From Gemmobacter megaterium (lineage in GTDB: Bacteria; Pseudomonadota; Alphaproteobacteria; Rhodobacterales; Rhodobacteraceae), in the NCBI RefSeq assembly GCF_900156815.1, contig NZ_FTOT01000004.1, positions 124,001-188,000 of the forward strand: a stretch of 64,000 bases of DNA, in the 5' to 3' direction. The notes beneath the pieces were generated by a model. That model saw only the letters and a list, made by a program, of their open reading frames with translations, searched no databases and had not been told where the DNA came from. Positions within the stretch are counted from its first letter, which is position 1, and every line of letters starts with the position of its first letter. A program made the translations under genes and the position numbers. Positions 47,612 through 55,690 of the stretch are shown here, piece by piece.

Positions 47612-47687
47612 GATCGAAAGGCCCTTCCTCCTCCCTGGGCCGATCGTGACCGGCGGCAACCCCCTCCTCCTCCCTGGGGTTGCCGCC
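47612..47687 (+). ncRNA. ccsR2: CcsR-like small RNA, unit 2
   Basis: A short-stem hairpin (47612-47645; GATC and GGCCC/GGGCC) is followed by a perfect 12-bp hairpin (47652-47687; GGCGGCAACCCC/GGGGTTGCCGCC). Both loops show CCTCCTCCC. The pair structure repeats in units 3 and 4. Confidence 0.8.
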
Positions 47688-47726
47688 ACCAGTTTCCGGG
47701 GCGCATCAGTGCCCCACACCGGATGC

Positions 47727-47798
47727 GACGGGCCCCTCCTCCTCCCTGGGCCTTTCGTCATCGGCGGCGGCCCCCTCCTCCTCCCTGGGGTCGCCGCC
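47727..47798 (+). ncRNA. ccsR3: CcsR-like small RNA, unit 3
   Basis: Short hairpin 47727-47759 (GACG and GGCCC/GGGCC) and long hairpin 47763-47798 (GGCGGCGGCCCC/GGGGTCGCCGCC), each with CTCCTCCTCCC in the loop. The spacer before it (aagtttc-type, 47688-47726) is similar to the spacer before unit 4, which shows tandem duplication. Confidence 0.8.
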
Positions 47799-47834
47799 AC
47801 AAGTTTCGGGGTGCCAAGGTGCCCCATCAGAATG

Positions 47835-47913
47835 CGAAAGGCCCTCTCCTCCTCCCTGGGCCAATCGTTCTCGGCGGCAGTCCCCTCCTCCTCCCTGGGA
47901 CTGTCGCCTTTTT
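47835..47913 (+). ncRNA. ccsR4: CcsR-like small RNA, unit 4, with terminator
   Basis: Short hairpin 47835-47867 and long hairpin 47873-47908 (GGCGGCAGTCCC/GGGACTGTCGCC). The last hairpin is followed directly by TTTTT (47909-47913), so it ends the whole transcript as a rho-independent terminator. Confidence 0.82.
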
Positions 47914-47930
47914 CTTGTCTTCTGGAATGA

Positions 47931-47959
47931 CAAAGGGCCGGGGCGAACCCCGGCCTTTG
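47931..47959 (-). terminator. Terminator of the M16 peptidase-GNAT unit
   Basis: CAAAGGGCCGGGG and CCCCGGCCTTTG arms form a stem with a CGAA/TTCG loop and a one-base bulge. It lies 50 nt after the GNAT stop. Because the arms are A/T-flanked on both sides it may also back up termination of the rightward ccsR transcript. Confidence 0.7.
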
Positions 47960-48009
47960 TCGTCGTGCATCCTGTCATGGCGCGGGCATCGCTCGGGTGC
48001 CGGACCTGG

Positions 48010-48594
48010 CTAGCCAGCGCCCGTACGCCCGCGCCGGTCATGCCGCAACAGCGCATAGAGCACGTGATTGCGCCACCGCCCGCCGATCTGGAGATAGGCC
48101 TGCGCGACCCCCTCGTATTTGAAGCCGCATTTTTCCAGCGCACCACGGCTTGCGGCATTGTCCGGCAGGCACGCCGCCTCGATCCGGCTGAGATCCATCT
48201 TGGCAAAGGCGTGATGACACAGCCCTTCGATCGCCTCGCGCATATAGCCGTTGCGGGCATGGGGCTGGCCGATCCAGTAGCCGATGGTGCCGGCCTGTGC
48301 CGGTCCACGGCGGATATGGTCCAGCGTGATCGCCCCGATCAGCGCCCGGTCAGCCCGGCGGATCAGGAACAGCGGCAGGGCGCTGCCATCGGCCTCGACC
48401 CGTGCGGCCCAGGCGACCCGGCCGGTAAACGCCCGGCGGCTCAGGTGATCGGGCGACCAGGCCGGTTCCCACGGCGTCAGAAACCCGGCAGATGCCTCGC
48501 GCAGTCCGGCCCAGGCACGATAATCGGAATGCTGCGGCAGGCGCAGCGTCAGGCGCGATGTCTCTATGACCGTGCGCCGCCGAAGACCCAGCAT
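48010..48594 (-). CDS. GNAT N-acetyltransferase, RimJ/RimL type
   Basis: The 194-residue product has the RimJ-like start VIETSRLTLRLPQHSDYRAWAGLRE, the GNAT acetyl-CoA region IGYWIGQPHARNGYMREAIEGL and CLPDNAASRGALEKCGFKYEG. Family members acetylate ribosomal proteins or other amines; the substrate is unknown. The ATG at 48594 overlaps the peptidase stop (TGATG); a GTG one codon earlier is equally possible. Last gene of the thrC-M16-GNAT run. Confidence 0.9.
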   Translation of the reverse strand: MLGLRRRTVIETSRLTLRLPQHSDYRAWAGLREASAGFLTPWEPAWSPDHLSRRAFTGRVAWAARVEADGSALPLFLIRRADRALIGAITLDHIRRGPAQAGTIGYWIGQPHARNGYMREAIEGLCHHAFAKMDLSRIEAACLPDNAASRGALEKCGFKYEGVAQAYLQIGGRWRNHVLYALLRHDRRGRTGAG

Positions 48595-49853
48595 CACCCG
48601 GCCAGCCTGTCGCGCAGCGCCCCCGCCTGGGGTGCGGCCTCTGCCGGGCCATAGACGGCCATCGCCATCTGCGCGCGCTCCGCAAGACGCGACGCATAGC
48701 CCTTGACCCGCTCCAGCGTCACCGCGTCAATCTCGGCCACCATCTCATCCATTTCCGGGATGCGGCCGAACAGCGCCAACATGCGCGCCATATGCTGCGT
48801 GCGGGCAAATGGCCCCTCCAGCCCCATCAGCAGCCCCGCGCGACGCTGGGCGCGGGCACGGGCCAACTCTGCCTCGGTGAGGTCATCGGCGGCGCGCTTC
48901 AACTCGTCCATGGTCAGGCGGCACAGATCGCCGACCTGCTCTGCCCCGGTTCCGGCATAGATGGTGATCAGCCCCACATCCTCATGCGCGCTGGATTGGG
49001 CATCGACCGTGTAGCACATGCCATGCTCCTCGCGCAGCTTCTGGAACAGGCGGCTGGACATGCCGCCGCCCATGATGCCGGCATAGGTATGGGCCACATG
49101 CAGATCGGGCGAATGCCACCCCTCGGCGGCAAAGGCCAGTGCCAGATGCACCTGTTCCAGATCCTCGATCACCCGGCGCTCGCCGGGGGCAAAGCGGGCG
49201 GGGGCAAACTGGCTGCGCGGTTGTGCGGCCAGATCACCGAACAGCGCCTTGGCCTGAGCCACGATGGCCTCATGGTCCACCGCCCCGGCTGCGGCCAGAA
49301 TCATCTGCCCCGGCTGGTAATGCGCACCCACGAACCGCCGCAGATCGGCCGCGTCAAAGCTGGACACCCGTTCGGTGGTGCCCAGGATCGACCGCCCCAT
49401 CGGCTGGCCCGGAAATGCGGTTTCTTGCAACCATTCAAAGATCACATCATCGGGCGTGTCCAGCATCTGCCCGATTTCCTGGAGGATCACCCCGCGCTCC
49501 ACCTCGATCTCGCGCGCCTCGAAGGCGGGGTTCAAGGTGATGTCGGCAATCACGTCCAGCGCCAGCGGCACATCGGCACGCAGCACCCTGGCGTAATAGG
49601 CCGTGCTCTCGTTCGAGGTATAGGCATTCAGATAGCCGCCCACATCCTCGATCTCGGAGGCGATCTGCAAGGCGCTGCGCCGGGCCGTTCCCTTGAACGC
49701 CATATGTTCCAGAAAATGCGCGATGCCGTTCTGATCCTCGGCCTCGTGCCGGGCGCCGACATTGACCCACAGACCGATGGCCGCGGTTTCCAGCCGCGGC
49801 ATCGGATCGGTGGCAATCCGAAGTCCGTTCGGAAGTGTCTCGACCCGGATCAT
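48594..49853 (-). CDS. M16 family zinc peptidase (pitrilysin/MPP type)
   Basis: The 419-residue product has the inverted zinc motif HFLEH (NGIAHFLEHMAFKGTARRS) with the downstream Glu region, and the C-terminal M16 half. It resembles the bacterial relative of the mitochondrial processing peptidase beta subunit. Substrates are unknown. It overlaps thrC by 4 nt (ATGA), an arrangement common in Rhodobacterales and other alphaproteobacteria. Confidence 0.95.
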   Translation of the reverse strand: MIRVETLPNGLRIATDPMPRLETAAIGLWVNVGARHEAEDQNGIAHFLEHMAFKGTARRSALQIASEIEDVGGYLNAYTSNESTAYYARVLRADVPLALDVIADITLNPAFEAREIEVERGVILQEIGQMLDTPDDVIFEWLQETAFPGQPMGRSILGTTERVSSFDAADLRRFVGAHYQPGQMILAAAGAVDHEAIVAQAKALFGDLAAQPRSQFAPARFAPGERRVIEDLEQVHLALAFAAEGWHSPDLHVAHTYAGIMGGGMSSRLFQKLREEHGMCYTVDAQSSAHEDVGLITIYAGTGAEQVGDLCRLTMDELKRAADDLTEAELARARAQRRAGLLMGLEGPFARTQHMARMLALFGRIPEMDEMVAEIDAVTLERVKGYASRLAERAQMAMAVYGPAEAAPQAGALRDRLAG

Positions 49854-51241
49854 GCGCGGCCCGTCCGTTCCAGGATCAGCGTCTCCAGCGCCGCCAGATC
49901 GTTGGGCACCCGCGTCACCCGTTCCTCGCGGTCGAACAGATCGGCCATGCGGGGCGGCAGCGCCGGCCGGATGCCCGTAGCCCGTTCCACCGCATCGGGG
50001 AACTTGGCCGGATGGGCGGTGGCGAGCGTGATCATCGGTGTGGCACCCAGATGGCTTTCGGCCACATGCACCGCCACGGCGGAATGCGGACAGATCAGCT
50101 CGCCCGATTGCGCCAGCGTGCGCTGGATGGTCGCCAGCGTCTCGTCTTCGGAGCAGCGGCCCGAGGCAAAGGTGGCCCGCAGGGTTTCGAGCGCCCCTTG
50201 CGGAATGCGGAAGCTGCCCGTCGTCTTGAGATCGTCCATCAGGCTGGCCACCGCAGCGCCGTCGCGCCCCAGCACCTCGAACAACGCGCGTTCAAAGTTG
50301 GACGACACCTGAATGTCCATCGACGGCGAGATCGAGCGGCGCACCCCATCGGTCGCGTAGTCCCCGCTGCGCAGGGCGCGGTCCAGAATGTCGTTCTGGT
50401 TGGTGGCGATCACCAGTTGATCAATGGGCAGACCCATGGCCCGGGCGATCCAGCCCGCAAAGATATCGCCGAAATTGCCGGTCGGCACCGTAAAGCTGAC
50501 CTTGCGGTGCGGCGCCCCCAGCGCAACGGCGCTGGTGAAGTAATAGACCACCTGAGCCAGCACCCGCGCCCAGTTGATGGAGTTCACCCCCGCCAACCCT
50601 ACGGTATCGCGGAACTCGAAATGGTTGAACATGTCTTTCAGACGGGCCTGGCAATCGTCAAAATCCCCGTCCAGCGCCAGCGCATGCACATTGGATTCCG
50701 CAGGCGTCGTCATCTGGCGGCGCTGCACCTCGGACACGCGGCCATGCGGGAACAGGATGAACACATCCACATTGGACAGACCGCGGAACGCCTCGATGGC
50801 CGCACTGCCGGTATCGCCGCTGGTGGCGCCGACAATGGTGATGCGGTTGCCCGATTTCGCCAGCGCGGCCTGCATCATCTGGCCGATGAGCTGCATGGCA
50901 AAGTCCTTGAAGGCCAGCGTCGGCCCGTGGAACAGCTCCAGCAGGAAATGGTTCGCCGCCAGTTGCTTCAGCGGCGCGCGCGCCGCGTGGTTGAAGCCCT
51001 GATAGGCGCGGGCAATCAGGCCCCTGAACTCGTCATCGGTGAAGGTATCGCCGATGAACGGGCGCATCACGCGAAAGGCCACATCCTCGTAGCCAAGGCC
51101 TGCCAGTGCCGCGATCTCCTCTGGCGTCATCACGGGGATGCTGGCTGGCAGATACAATCCGCCATCGCGGGCAAGCCCGGTCATCATCGCCTCGCCAAAG
51201 GTCAGTTCGGGCGCCGTGCCGCGGGTGGAAAGATAGTTCAT
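49850..51241 (-). CDS. thrC: Threonine synthase
   Basis: ThrC converts O-phosphohomoserine to threonine with PLP. The 463-residue product starts MNYLSTRGTAPELTFGEAMM, has the PLP lysine in FHGPTLAFKDFAMQL and VGATSGDTGSAAIEAF, and is of the long ThrC class. It follows surf1 by 10 nt in the same direction. Confidence 0.96.
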   Translation of the reverse strand: MNYLSTRGTAPELTFGEAMMTGLARDGGLYLPASIPVMTPEEIAALAGLGYEDVAFRVMRPFIGDTFTDDEFRGLIARAYQGFNHAARAPLKQLAANHFLLELFHGPTLAFKDFAMQLIGQMMQAALAKSGNRITIVGATSGDTGSAAIEAFRGLSNVDVFILFPHGRVSEVQRRQMTTPAESNVHALALDGDFDDCQARLKDMFNHFEFRDTVGLAGVNSINWARVLAQVVYYFTSAVALGAPHRKVSFTVPTGNFGDIFAGWIARAMGLPIDQLVIATNQNDILDRALRSGDYATDGVRRSISPSMDIQVSSNFERALFEVLGRDGAAVASLMDDLKTTGSFRIPQGALETLRATFASGRCSEDETLATIQRTLAQSGELICPHSAVAVHVAESHLGATPMITLATAHPAKFPDAVERATGIRPALPPRMADLFDREERVTRVPNDLAALETLILERTGRA

Positions 51242-51251
51242 CGGAAGCTCC

Positions 51252-51914
51252 TCAAGCAGCAGGGCGCCGCATCCGCCAGATCAGCAGGCCCGACATGCCC
51301 GCCCAGACGACGGCCAGCAGGAACCAGGTGATCGCATAATGCAAATGGTCATTGGGAATGCCGGCGGTATCCACCGGCATCGGCTCGATCCCCGGCACAA
51401 CCGGATCTCGGGCCACGATCAGCGTTTCCTCGGTGTTCAGCACGATGGCCATCTGGGGCACATCGCGCGCGAACCACAGGTTGCGGGTCAGGTCGGCCGT
51501 TGGGGTGAACCCATCCACCTCGTCGGGCACATGCAGGTTGCCCACAACCGTGACATGCCCTGTCACCTCGGGCACCGGGGCACCGTCGCGGATGAAACCG
51601 AGATCGACCAGCACCCGCCGCCCCTCATCGGTATCGAGCACCGAGATGATGCGATAGCCCGGCCCGATCTGCTTGCGGCTGACAAGAACACGCAGCCGGT
51701 TGCCCGACAGCGCGCCTGTCGCGGTCACTGGAAGATAGGGGCTGGCGGTTCCTTCGGCGGGCAACGGCACCGGAGGGGCAGAAATCCGCGTTTCGATCTC
51801 GGCCAGAACGCCTTGCTTCCACGCCAGGCGGTTCATTTGCCAGACCCCGAGGCCGATCAGGATGCCACAGCCCACAAGGCCCAGCAGAAGCGGAAAGATC
51901 AGGCGACGGAACAT
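51252..51914 (-). CDS. SURF1 family cytochrome oxidase biogenesis protein
   Basis: SURF1 helps insert heme a into subunit I of cytochrome c oxidase. The 220-residue product has two membrane helices (LIFPLLLGLVGCGILIGLGVW at the N-terminus and YAITWFLLAVVWAGMSGLLIW at the C-terminus) around a periplasmic domain (GYRIISVLDTDEGRRVLVDLGFI), the standard layout. Start at ATG 51914. Last of the oxidase cluster; a hairpin at 51941-51960 separates it from ctaE. Confidence 0.94.
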   Translation of the reverse strand: MFRRLIFPLLLGLVGCGILIGLGVWQMNRLAWKQGVLAEIETRISAPPVPLPAEGTASPYLPVTATGALSGNRLRVLVSRKQIGPGYRIISVLDTDEGRRVLVDLGFIRDGAPVPEVTGHVTVVGNLHVPDEVDGFTPTADLTRNLWFARDVPQMAIVLNTEETLIVARDPVVPGIEPMPVDTAGIPNDHLHYAITWFLLAVVWAGMSGLLIWRMRRPAA

Positions 51915-51940
51915 CGGGCTGGGTTCCCTTGAAACGACAA

Positions 51941-51960
51941 CGCGGGCCTTGCGGCCCGCG
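51941..51960 (-). terminator. Hairpin between ctaE and surf1
   Basis: Arms CGCGGGCC and GGCCCGCG form a perfect 8-bp stem with a 4-nt loop, 46 nt after the ctaE stop. There is no proper T-run, so it may only reduce read-through or protect the upstream mRNA. Confidence 0.5.
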
Positions 51961-52006
51961 TCTTGTGACTCTGTCGCGCGTCGGGGGCAAGCCCCCGAAC
52001 AGGGAC

Positions 52007-52807
52007 TTACTGGCCCCAGACGTAGATCGCGGCAAACAGGAACAGCCACACCACATCGACAAAGTGCCAGTACCAGGCCGCTGCCTCGAAACCGACGTGA
52101 TGGTCCTGGGTGAAATGCCCCTTCATCGCGCGGATCATGCAGACCAGCAGGAAGATCGTGCCGATCACCACATGGAACCCGTGGAAGCCGGTCGCCATGA
52201 AGAAGTTGGCGCCATAGATGTTCCCTGCAAAGCCGAATGCTGCGTGGCTGTATTCATAGACTTGCAGGATGGTGAAGAACACGCCCAGCACCACGGCCAG
52301 CGCCAGGCCGTTGATCATGTCCTTGCGGTTGTTCTCATGCGCCAGGGCATGGTGCGCCCAGGTGCAGGCGGCGCCCGAGCACAGCAGGATCAGCGTGTTG
52401 ATCAGCGGCAGATGCCAGGGGTCGAAGGTCTCGATCCCGGCGGGCGGCCAGACGCCGTCCTTGATGGGGGACATCGGCCCCATCGGGTACAGGGCGTGCT
52501 TGAAAAAGCTCCAGAACCATGCCGCAAAGAACATGACTTCGGACATGATGAACAGGATGAAGCCATAGCGCAGGCCGATGCGGACGACCGGGGTATGGTC
52601 GCCGTCCTGCGATTCCTTCACCATCTCGGACCACCAGGCGAACATGGTGTAGATGACGGCGACGAAGCCGATCCAGAACATCCAGGGCGTGACATCCCTC
52701 ATCCACAGGACGGCCCCGAACAGCATCACGAAGGCCCCGACCGCCGCGATGAAAGGCAGGCTCGACGGCTTCAGGATGTGGAAGTCATGGTTCTTTGCAT
52801 GAGCCAT
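52007..52807 (-). CDS. ctaE: Cytochrome c oxidase subunit III
   Basis: The 266-residue product has seven hydrophobic segments and the subunit III signature [26 protein letters not shown] at the C-terminus and [14 protein letters not shown] at the N-terminus. It belongs to an aa3-type oxidase whose subunit II gene is in the same cluster. Subunit I (ctaD) is not in the window, as is usual for this group. It follows ctaG by 21 nt. Confidence 0.97.
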   Translation of the reverse strand: MAHAKNHDFHILKPSSLPFIAAVGAFVMLFGAVLWMRDVTPWMFWIGFVAVIYTMFAWWSEMVKESQDGDHTPVVRIGLRYGFILFIMSEVMFFAAWFWSFFKHALYPMGPMSPIKDGVWPPAGIETFDPWHLPLINTLILLCSGAACTWAHHALAHENNRKDMINGLALAVVLGVFFTILQVYEYSHAAFGFAGNIYGANFFMATGFHGFHVVIGTIFLLVCMIRAMKGHFTQDHHVGFEAAAWYWHFVDVVWLFLFAAIYVWGQ

Positions 52808-52828
52808 TGCGCGATTCCCTCGTTTGCG

Positions 52829-53401
52829 TCAGTTGGCCACCGGCGCCGGGGTCTGCGGTTCTGCGGCCGCATGTTCCTCGGGCAGGTCTGTGGTATGGAA
52901 CGTGTAGGACAGCGTGATCTCGCGCACGAACTTGCCTTCGCGGTCTGTCACGATCTGTGGGTCGATAAAGAACGTCACGGGCATCATCACCCGCTCGCCC
53001 GGTTGCAAGACCTGCTGGGTAAAGCAGAAACAGTCGATCTTGGTGAAATAGCCACCCGCCGCGTCGGGGGTGACGTTGTAGCTGGCGGTGCCCGCCACCG
53101 GGCGATCGGTGGGGTTGTAGGCTTCGTAAAAGGCAAGGCCCGTCTCGCCGATGCGCACCTGCATCGAGCGTTGGGCAGGCTTGAACTGCCATGGCATCCC
53201 GGCTTCGAGCGAGGCATCGAAGCGGATGGTCATCTTGCGCTCCAGGATGGTGTCGGGCGCCTGTGCCGCGGTTGCGGTGGTTCCCCCGAAGCCGGTCACA
53301 CGGCAGAACCAGTCATAGAACGGCACCGCCGCAAAGGACAGCGACGCCATGACGACGGCAACCCCCACCAGTTGGCTGGCGGTTTTCAAACGTGGGTTCA
53401 T
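52829..53401 (-). CDS. ctaG: Cytochrome c oxidase assembly protein CtaG/Cox11
   Basis: CtaG delivers copper to the CuB site of subunit I. The 190-residue product has one N-terminal membrane helix (VAVVMASLSFAAVPFYDWFCRVTGFGG) and a periplasmic domain with the copper-binding CFCF motif (KIDCFCFTQQ). It overlaps the small gene upstream by 4 nt. Confidence 0.96.
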   Translation of the reverse strand: MNPRLKTASQLVGVAVVMASLSFAAVPFYDWFCRVTGFGGTTATAAQAPDTILERKMTIRFDASLEAGMPWQFKPAQRSMQVRIGETGLAFYEAYNPTDRPVAGTASYNVTPDAAGGYFTKIDCFCFTQQVLQPGERVMMPVTFFIDPQIVTDREGKFVREITLSYTFHTTDLPEEHAAAEPQTPAPVAN

Positions 53402-53586
53402 TCGCCAGTCCTTTCCAGCAGTTCCGGGCGCACGCTGTGATCGAACGCCTGCATCGGATCGCCATTCGTCACCTTGACGACCGTCAGGCCGAAAACGATG
53501 GCGACAAAGGCCACGAGAACCAGCCCAAGACCGACATTGCGGCCAAAGCGGCGGCGGTGAAGTTCGTGGTCGGGACGAAAGGTCAT
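53398..53586 (-). CDS. Small single-helix protein of the oxidase cluster
   Basis: The 62-residue product has one membrane helix (NVGLGLVLVAFVAIVFGLTVVKV) after a basic N-terminus (MTFRPDHELHRRRFGR). It lies between ctaB (1 nt) and ctaG (4-nt overlap). Similar tiny proteins are found at this place in related oxidase clusters and are annotated as assembly or unknown proteins. A role in oxidase assembly is inferred from context. Start at ATG 53586 rather than the upstream GTG/ATG frame at 53607, which would run into ctaB. Confidence 0.82.
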   Translation of the reverse strand: MTFRPDHELHRRRFGRNVGLGLVLVAFVAIVFGLTVVKVTNGDPMQAFDHSVRPELLERTGE

Positions 53587-53587
53587 G

Positions 53588-54532
53588 TCACCAGCCTCCC
53601 AGCCCATAGGATTTCAGCCCTGCCTCGATCAGGAACGCCGTGAAATGCAGGAACAGATACACCAGCGAGAACCGGAAGAAGCGCCGTTCGACAGCATAGC
53701 CGTCGGCCACTGCGGCCGGCTCATCCCGGCGCCAGATGCGCAGGGCGCCGATCAGGAACCATGCGTTCAGCACCACTGCCACGGCCAGCGTCAGCGGCCC
53801 CCCGATTGCGGTCAGCGCGGCACCGATCGCCACGGGAACCAGTGCGATGGTGTAGCCCAGGATATGCGCCCGCGTCACCTTGCGCCCATGGGTGACGGTC
53901 AGCATGGGAACACCGGCGTCGTCATAGTCCGAACGCATGAACAGCGCCAGCGCCCAGAAATGCGGCGGGGTCCAGGCAAAGATCAGCGCGAACATCATCA
54001 CGCTTTCCAGGCTGATGCCGCCCGTCGCGCAGGCCCAGCCGATCATGGGGGGAAACGCCCCCGCCGCGCCACCGATGACGATGTTCTGCGGGGTCGAGCG
54101 TTTCAGCCAGATCGTATAGACCACGGCATAGAAAAAGATGGTGAAGGCAAGGAAGGCACCGGCAAACCAGTTCGCCGCCAGGCCCAGCATGACCACCGAA
54201 AAGCCGGACAATGCCAGGCCGATGGCCAAGGCCTCGCCGGCAGTCACCCTGCCCGACGGCACGGGGCGATTCGCGGTGCGTTTCATGATGCGGTCGATAT
54301 CGGCATCATACCACATGTTCAGCGCGCCAGAGGCGCCACCGCCCAAGGCGATGAACAGGATGCAGGTCGCGGCAACGAACGGATGCACCGGAACCGGCGC
54401 CACGACCAGCCCGACCAGCGCCGTGAACACCACCAGCGACATCACCCGCGGCTTAAGCAAGGCGACATAGTCGCCAAAACCCGCCTCGTGCGGGTCGGAT
54501 CCAGCGATGTCGGAGGCGCGAAAATCAGTCAT
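53588..54532 (-). CDS. ctaB: Protoheme IX farnesyltransferase (heme O synthase)
   Basis: CtaB farnesylates heme b to heme o, the precursor of heme a. The 314-residue product has about eight membrane helices and the prenyl-binding motif NMWYDADIDRIMKRTANRPVPSG. The second Asp-rich loop is seen near RSDYDDAGVPML. It lies 52 nt after ctaC; a hairpin (GGCCGCG/CGCGGCC at 54550-54568) lies in the gap. Confidence 0.96.
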   Translation of the reverse strand: MTDFRASDIAGSDPHEAGFGDYVALLKPRVMSLVVFTALVGLVVAPVPVHPFVAATCILFIALGGGASGALNMWYDADIDRIMKRTANRPVPSGRVTAGEALAIGLALSGFSVVMLGLAANWFAGAFLAFTIFFYAVVYTIWLKRSTPQNIVIGGAAGAFPPMIGWACATGGISLESVMMFALIFAWTPPHFWALALFMRSDYDDAGVPMLTVTHGRKVTRAHILGYTIALVPVAIGAALTAIGGPLTLAVAVVLNAWFLIGALRIWRRDEPAAVADGYAVERRFFRFSLVYLFLHFTAFLIEAGLKSYGLGGW

Positions 54533-54584
54533 GTCCGGTCCTTCGGTGGGGCCGCGCCGAACGCGGCCCTGCCTGTCCCTGTCA

Positions 54585-55481
54585 TCAATCGGCCGAAGCC
54601 ACCGTCACCGTGCGCGGCACACCGGCGTATTCGGCAATCGCACCATCAAGCCATTCCTGATAGGCGGCCTCCGAGACGACCTTGACGGTGATCGGCATGT
54701 AGGCGTGGGCAATGCCGCACAGTTCCGAGCACTGGCCGAAGTAGATGCCTTCCTGATCCGCCTTGAACCAAAGCTGCGCCAGACGGCCCGGTACGCCATC
54801 CTGCTTCACGCCAAAGGCGGGGATGGTCCAGGAATGGATCACGTCCGCTGCGGTCACCTGAACCACGATGGTCTTGCCAACCGGAACGACCATGGCGGTA
54901 TCGGTGGCCAGCAGGAAATCCTCACGGCTGTAGCCTGCCTCGACCAGTTGCGCCTCGACCTCGGGGGTCAGGCGGTTGTCGCCGCCGGTGGCGGGCGAGC
55001 CGATCATGTAGCTGTCGAACTCGAACTCGTGGTCGGGGTATTCATAGGACCAGTACCACTGTTTGCCCGTCGCCTTGATGGTGATGTCGGCGGTCGGGAT
55101 TTCCTGCTGCTTGAACAGCACCGGCAGCGAGAAGGCCCCGATGACGATCAGGATGACGATCGGAATCACCGTCCAGGCCACTTCCAGCGGCGAGTTGTGG
55201 GTAAAGGTCGAAGGCGTCGGATTGGTGCGGCGGTTGTGCCGCACGATCGCCACCAGCATCAGCGCCGTGACAAAAAGCACGATCGCCGTGATGATGTAGA
55301 GGATGAAGTGGTCCAGCCACTGCAGGTCATGCGCCAGCTCGGTCGCAGCCGGCTGAAACCCCATCGCCCCCTGCGTGGGGCGACCGATCACCGGCAGTTG
55401 TTCCTGCGCAGTGGCGGCGGTGGCTGCGAACGCGGCAACAACCGCGGTCAGGCTGGCCGGAAAGGAGGTCAAAAAGCGCAT
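54585..55481 (-). CDS. ctaC: Cytochrome c oxidase subunit II
   Basis: Subunit II accepts electrons from cytochrome c at the CuA centre. The 298-residue product has a signal peptide (ending ATA-QEQ), two membrane helices and the CuA domain with [16 protein letters not shown] and the [12 protein letters not shown] aromatic stretch. Start at ATG 55481. First gene of the ctaC-ctaB-orf-ctaG-ctaE cluster; its upstream region holds tandem operator-like repeats and an FnrL-type box. Confidence 0.97.
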   Translation of the reverse strand: MRFLTSFPASLTAVVAAFAATAATAQEQLPVIGRPTQGAMGFQPAATELAHDLQWLDHFILYIITAIVLFVTALMLVAIVRHNRRTNPTPSTFTHNSPLEVAWTVIPIVILIVIGAFSLPVLFKQQEIPTADITIKATGKQWYWSYEYPDHEFEFDSYMIGSPATGGDNRLTPEVEAQLVEAGYSREDFLLATDTAMVVPVGKTIVVQVTAADVIHSWTIPAFGVKQDGVPGRLAQLWFKADQEGIYFGQCSELCGIAHAYMPITVKVVSEAAYQEWLDGAIAEYAGVPRTVTVASAD

Positions 55482-55540
55482 GTCTTCATCCCGTGCGTTT
55501 TCTCGTGCGTGGTGCGACGTGCTAGCCGCAGCCCCGGCGC

Positions 55541-55576
55541 CCGGACAGAATGTCCAAATGCCGGGACAGAATCCCG
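55541..55576. promoter_or_regulatory. Two phased operator-like repeats upstream of ctaC
   Basis: CCGGACAGAATGTCC (55541-55555) and CGGGACAGAATCCCG (55562-55576) share GGACAGAAT or GGGACAGAAT, with 21-bp spacing, that is two helical turns. Each copy is also a short dyad (GGAC/GTCC and CGGG/CCCG). They lie 60-95 nt upstream of the ctaC start. This looks like a binding site for a dimeric regulator, unidentified. Confidence 0.5.
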
Positions 55577-55646
55577 TTGTTCCTGCCTGTGGTGAAACCA
55601 TATTGTGCGCGGACGGACAAGCGAAACGTGCGACAACTCGCCCGGC

Positions 55647-55660
55647 TTGATCTGGATCAA
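55647..55660. promoter_or_regulatory. FnrL-type box between ctaC and tldD
   Basis: TTGAT-CTGG-ATCAA is a perfect match to the FNR/FnrL consensus TTGAT-N4-ATCAA. It is 31 nt upstream of the tldD ATG and 166 nt upstream of ctaC. FnrL represses or activates respiratory genes according to oxygen in Rhodobacter. Confidence 0.72.
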
Positions 55661-55690
55661 CGACGCGCTGCGACGCAGAAAGGTGCCCCG

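Noticed and set aside
47517-47913. Regular repeats that might be a CRISPR array
   Set aside because: The repeats are hairpins with varying stems and a constant loop, spacing is uneven, spacers are similar to each other and no cas gene is near. The CcsR explanation fits better.
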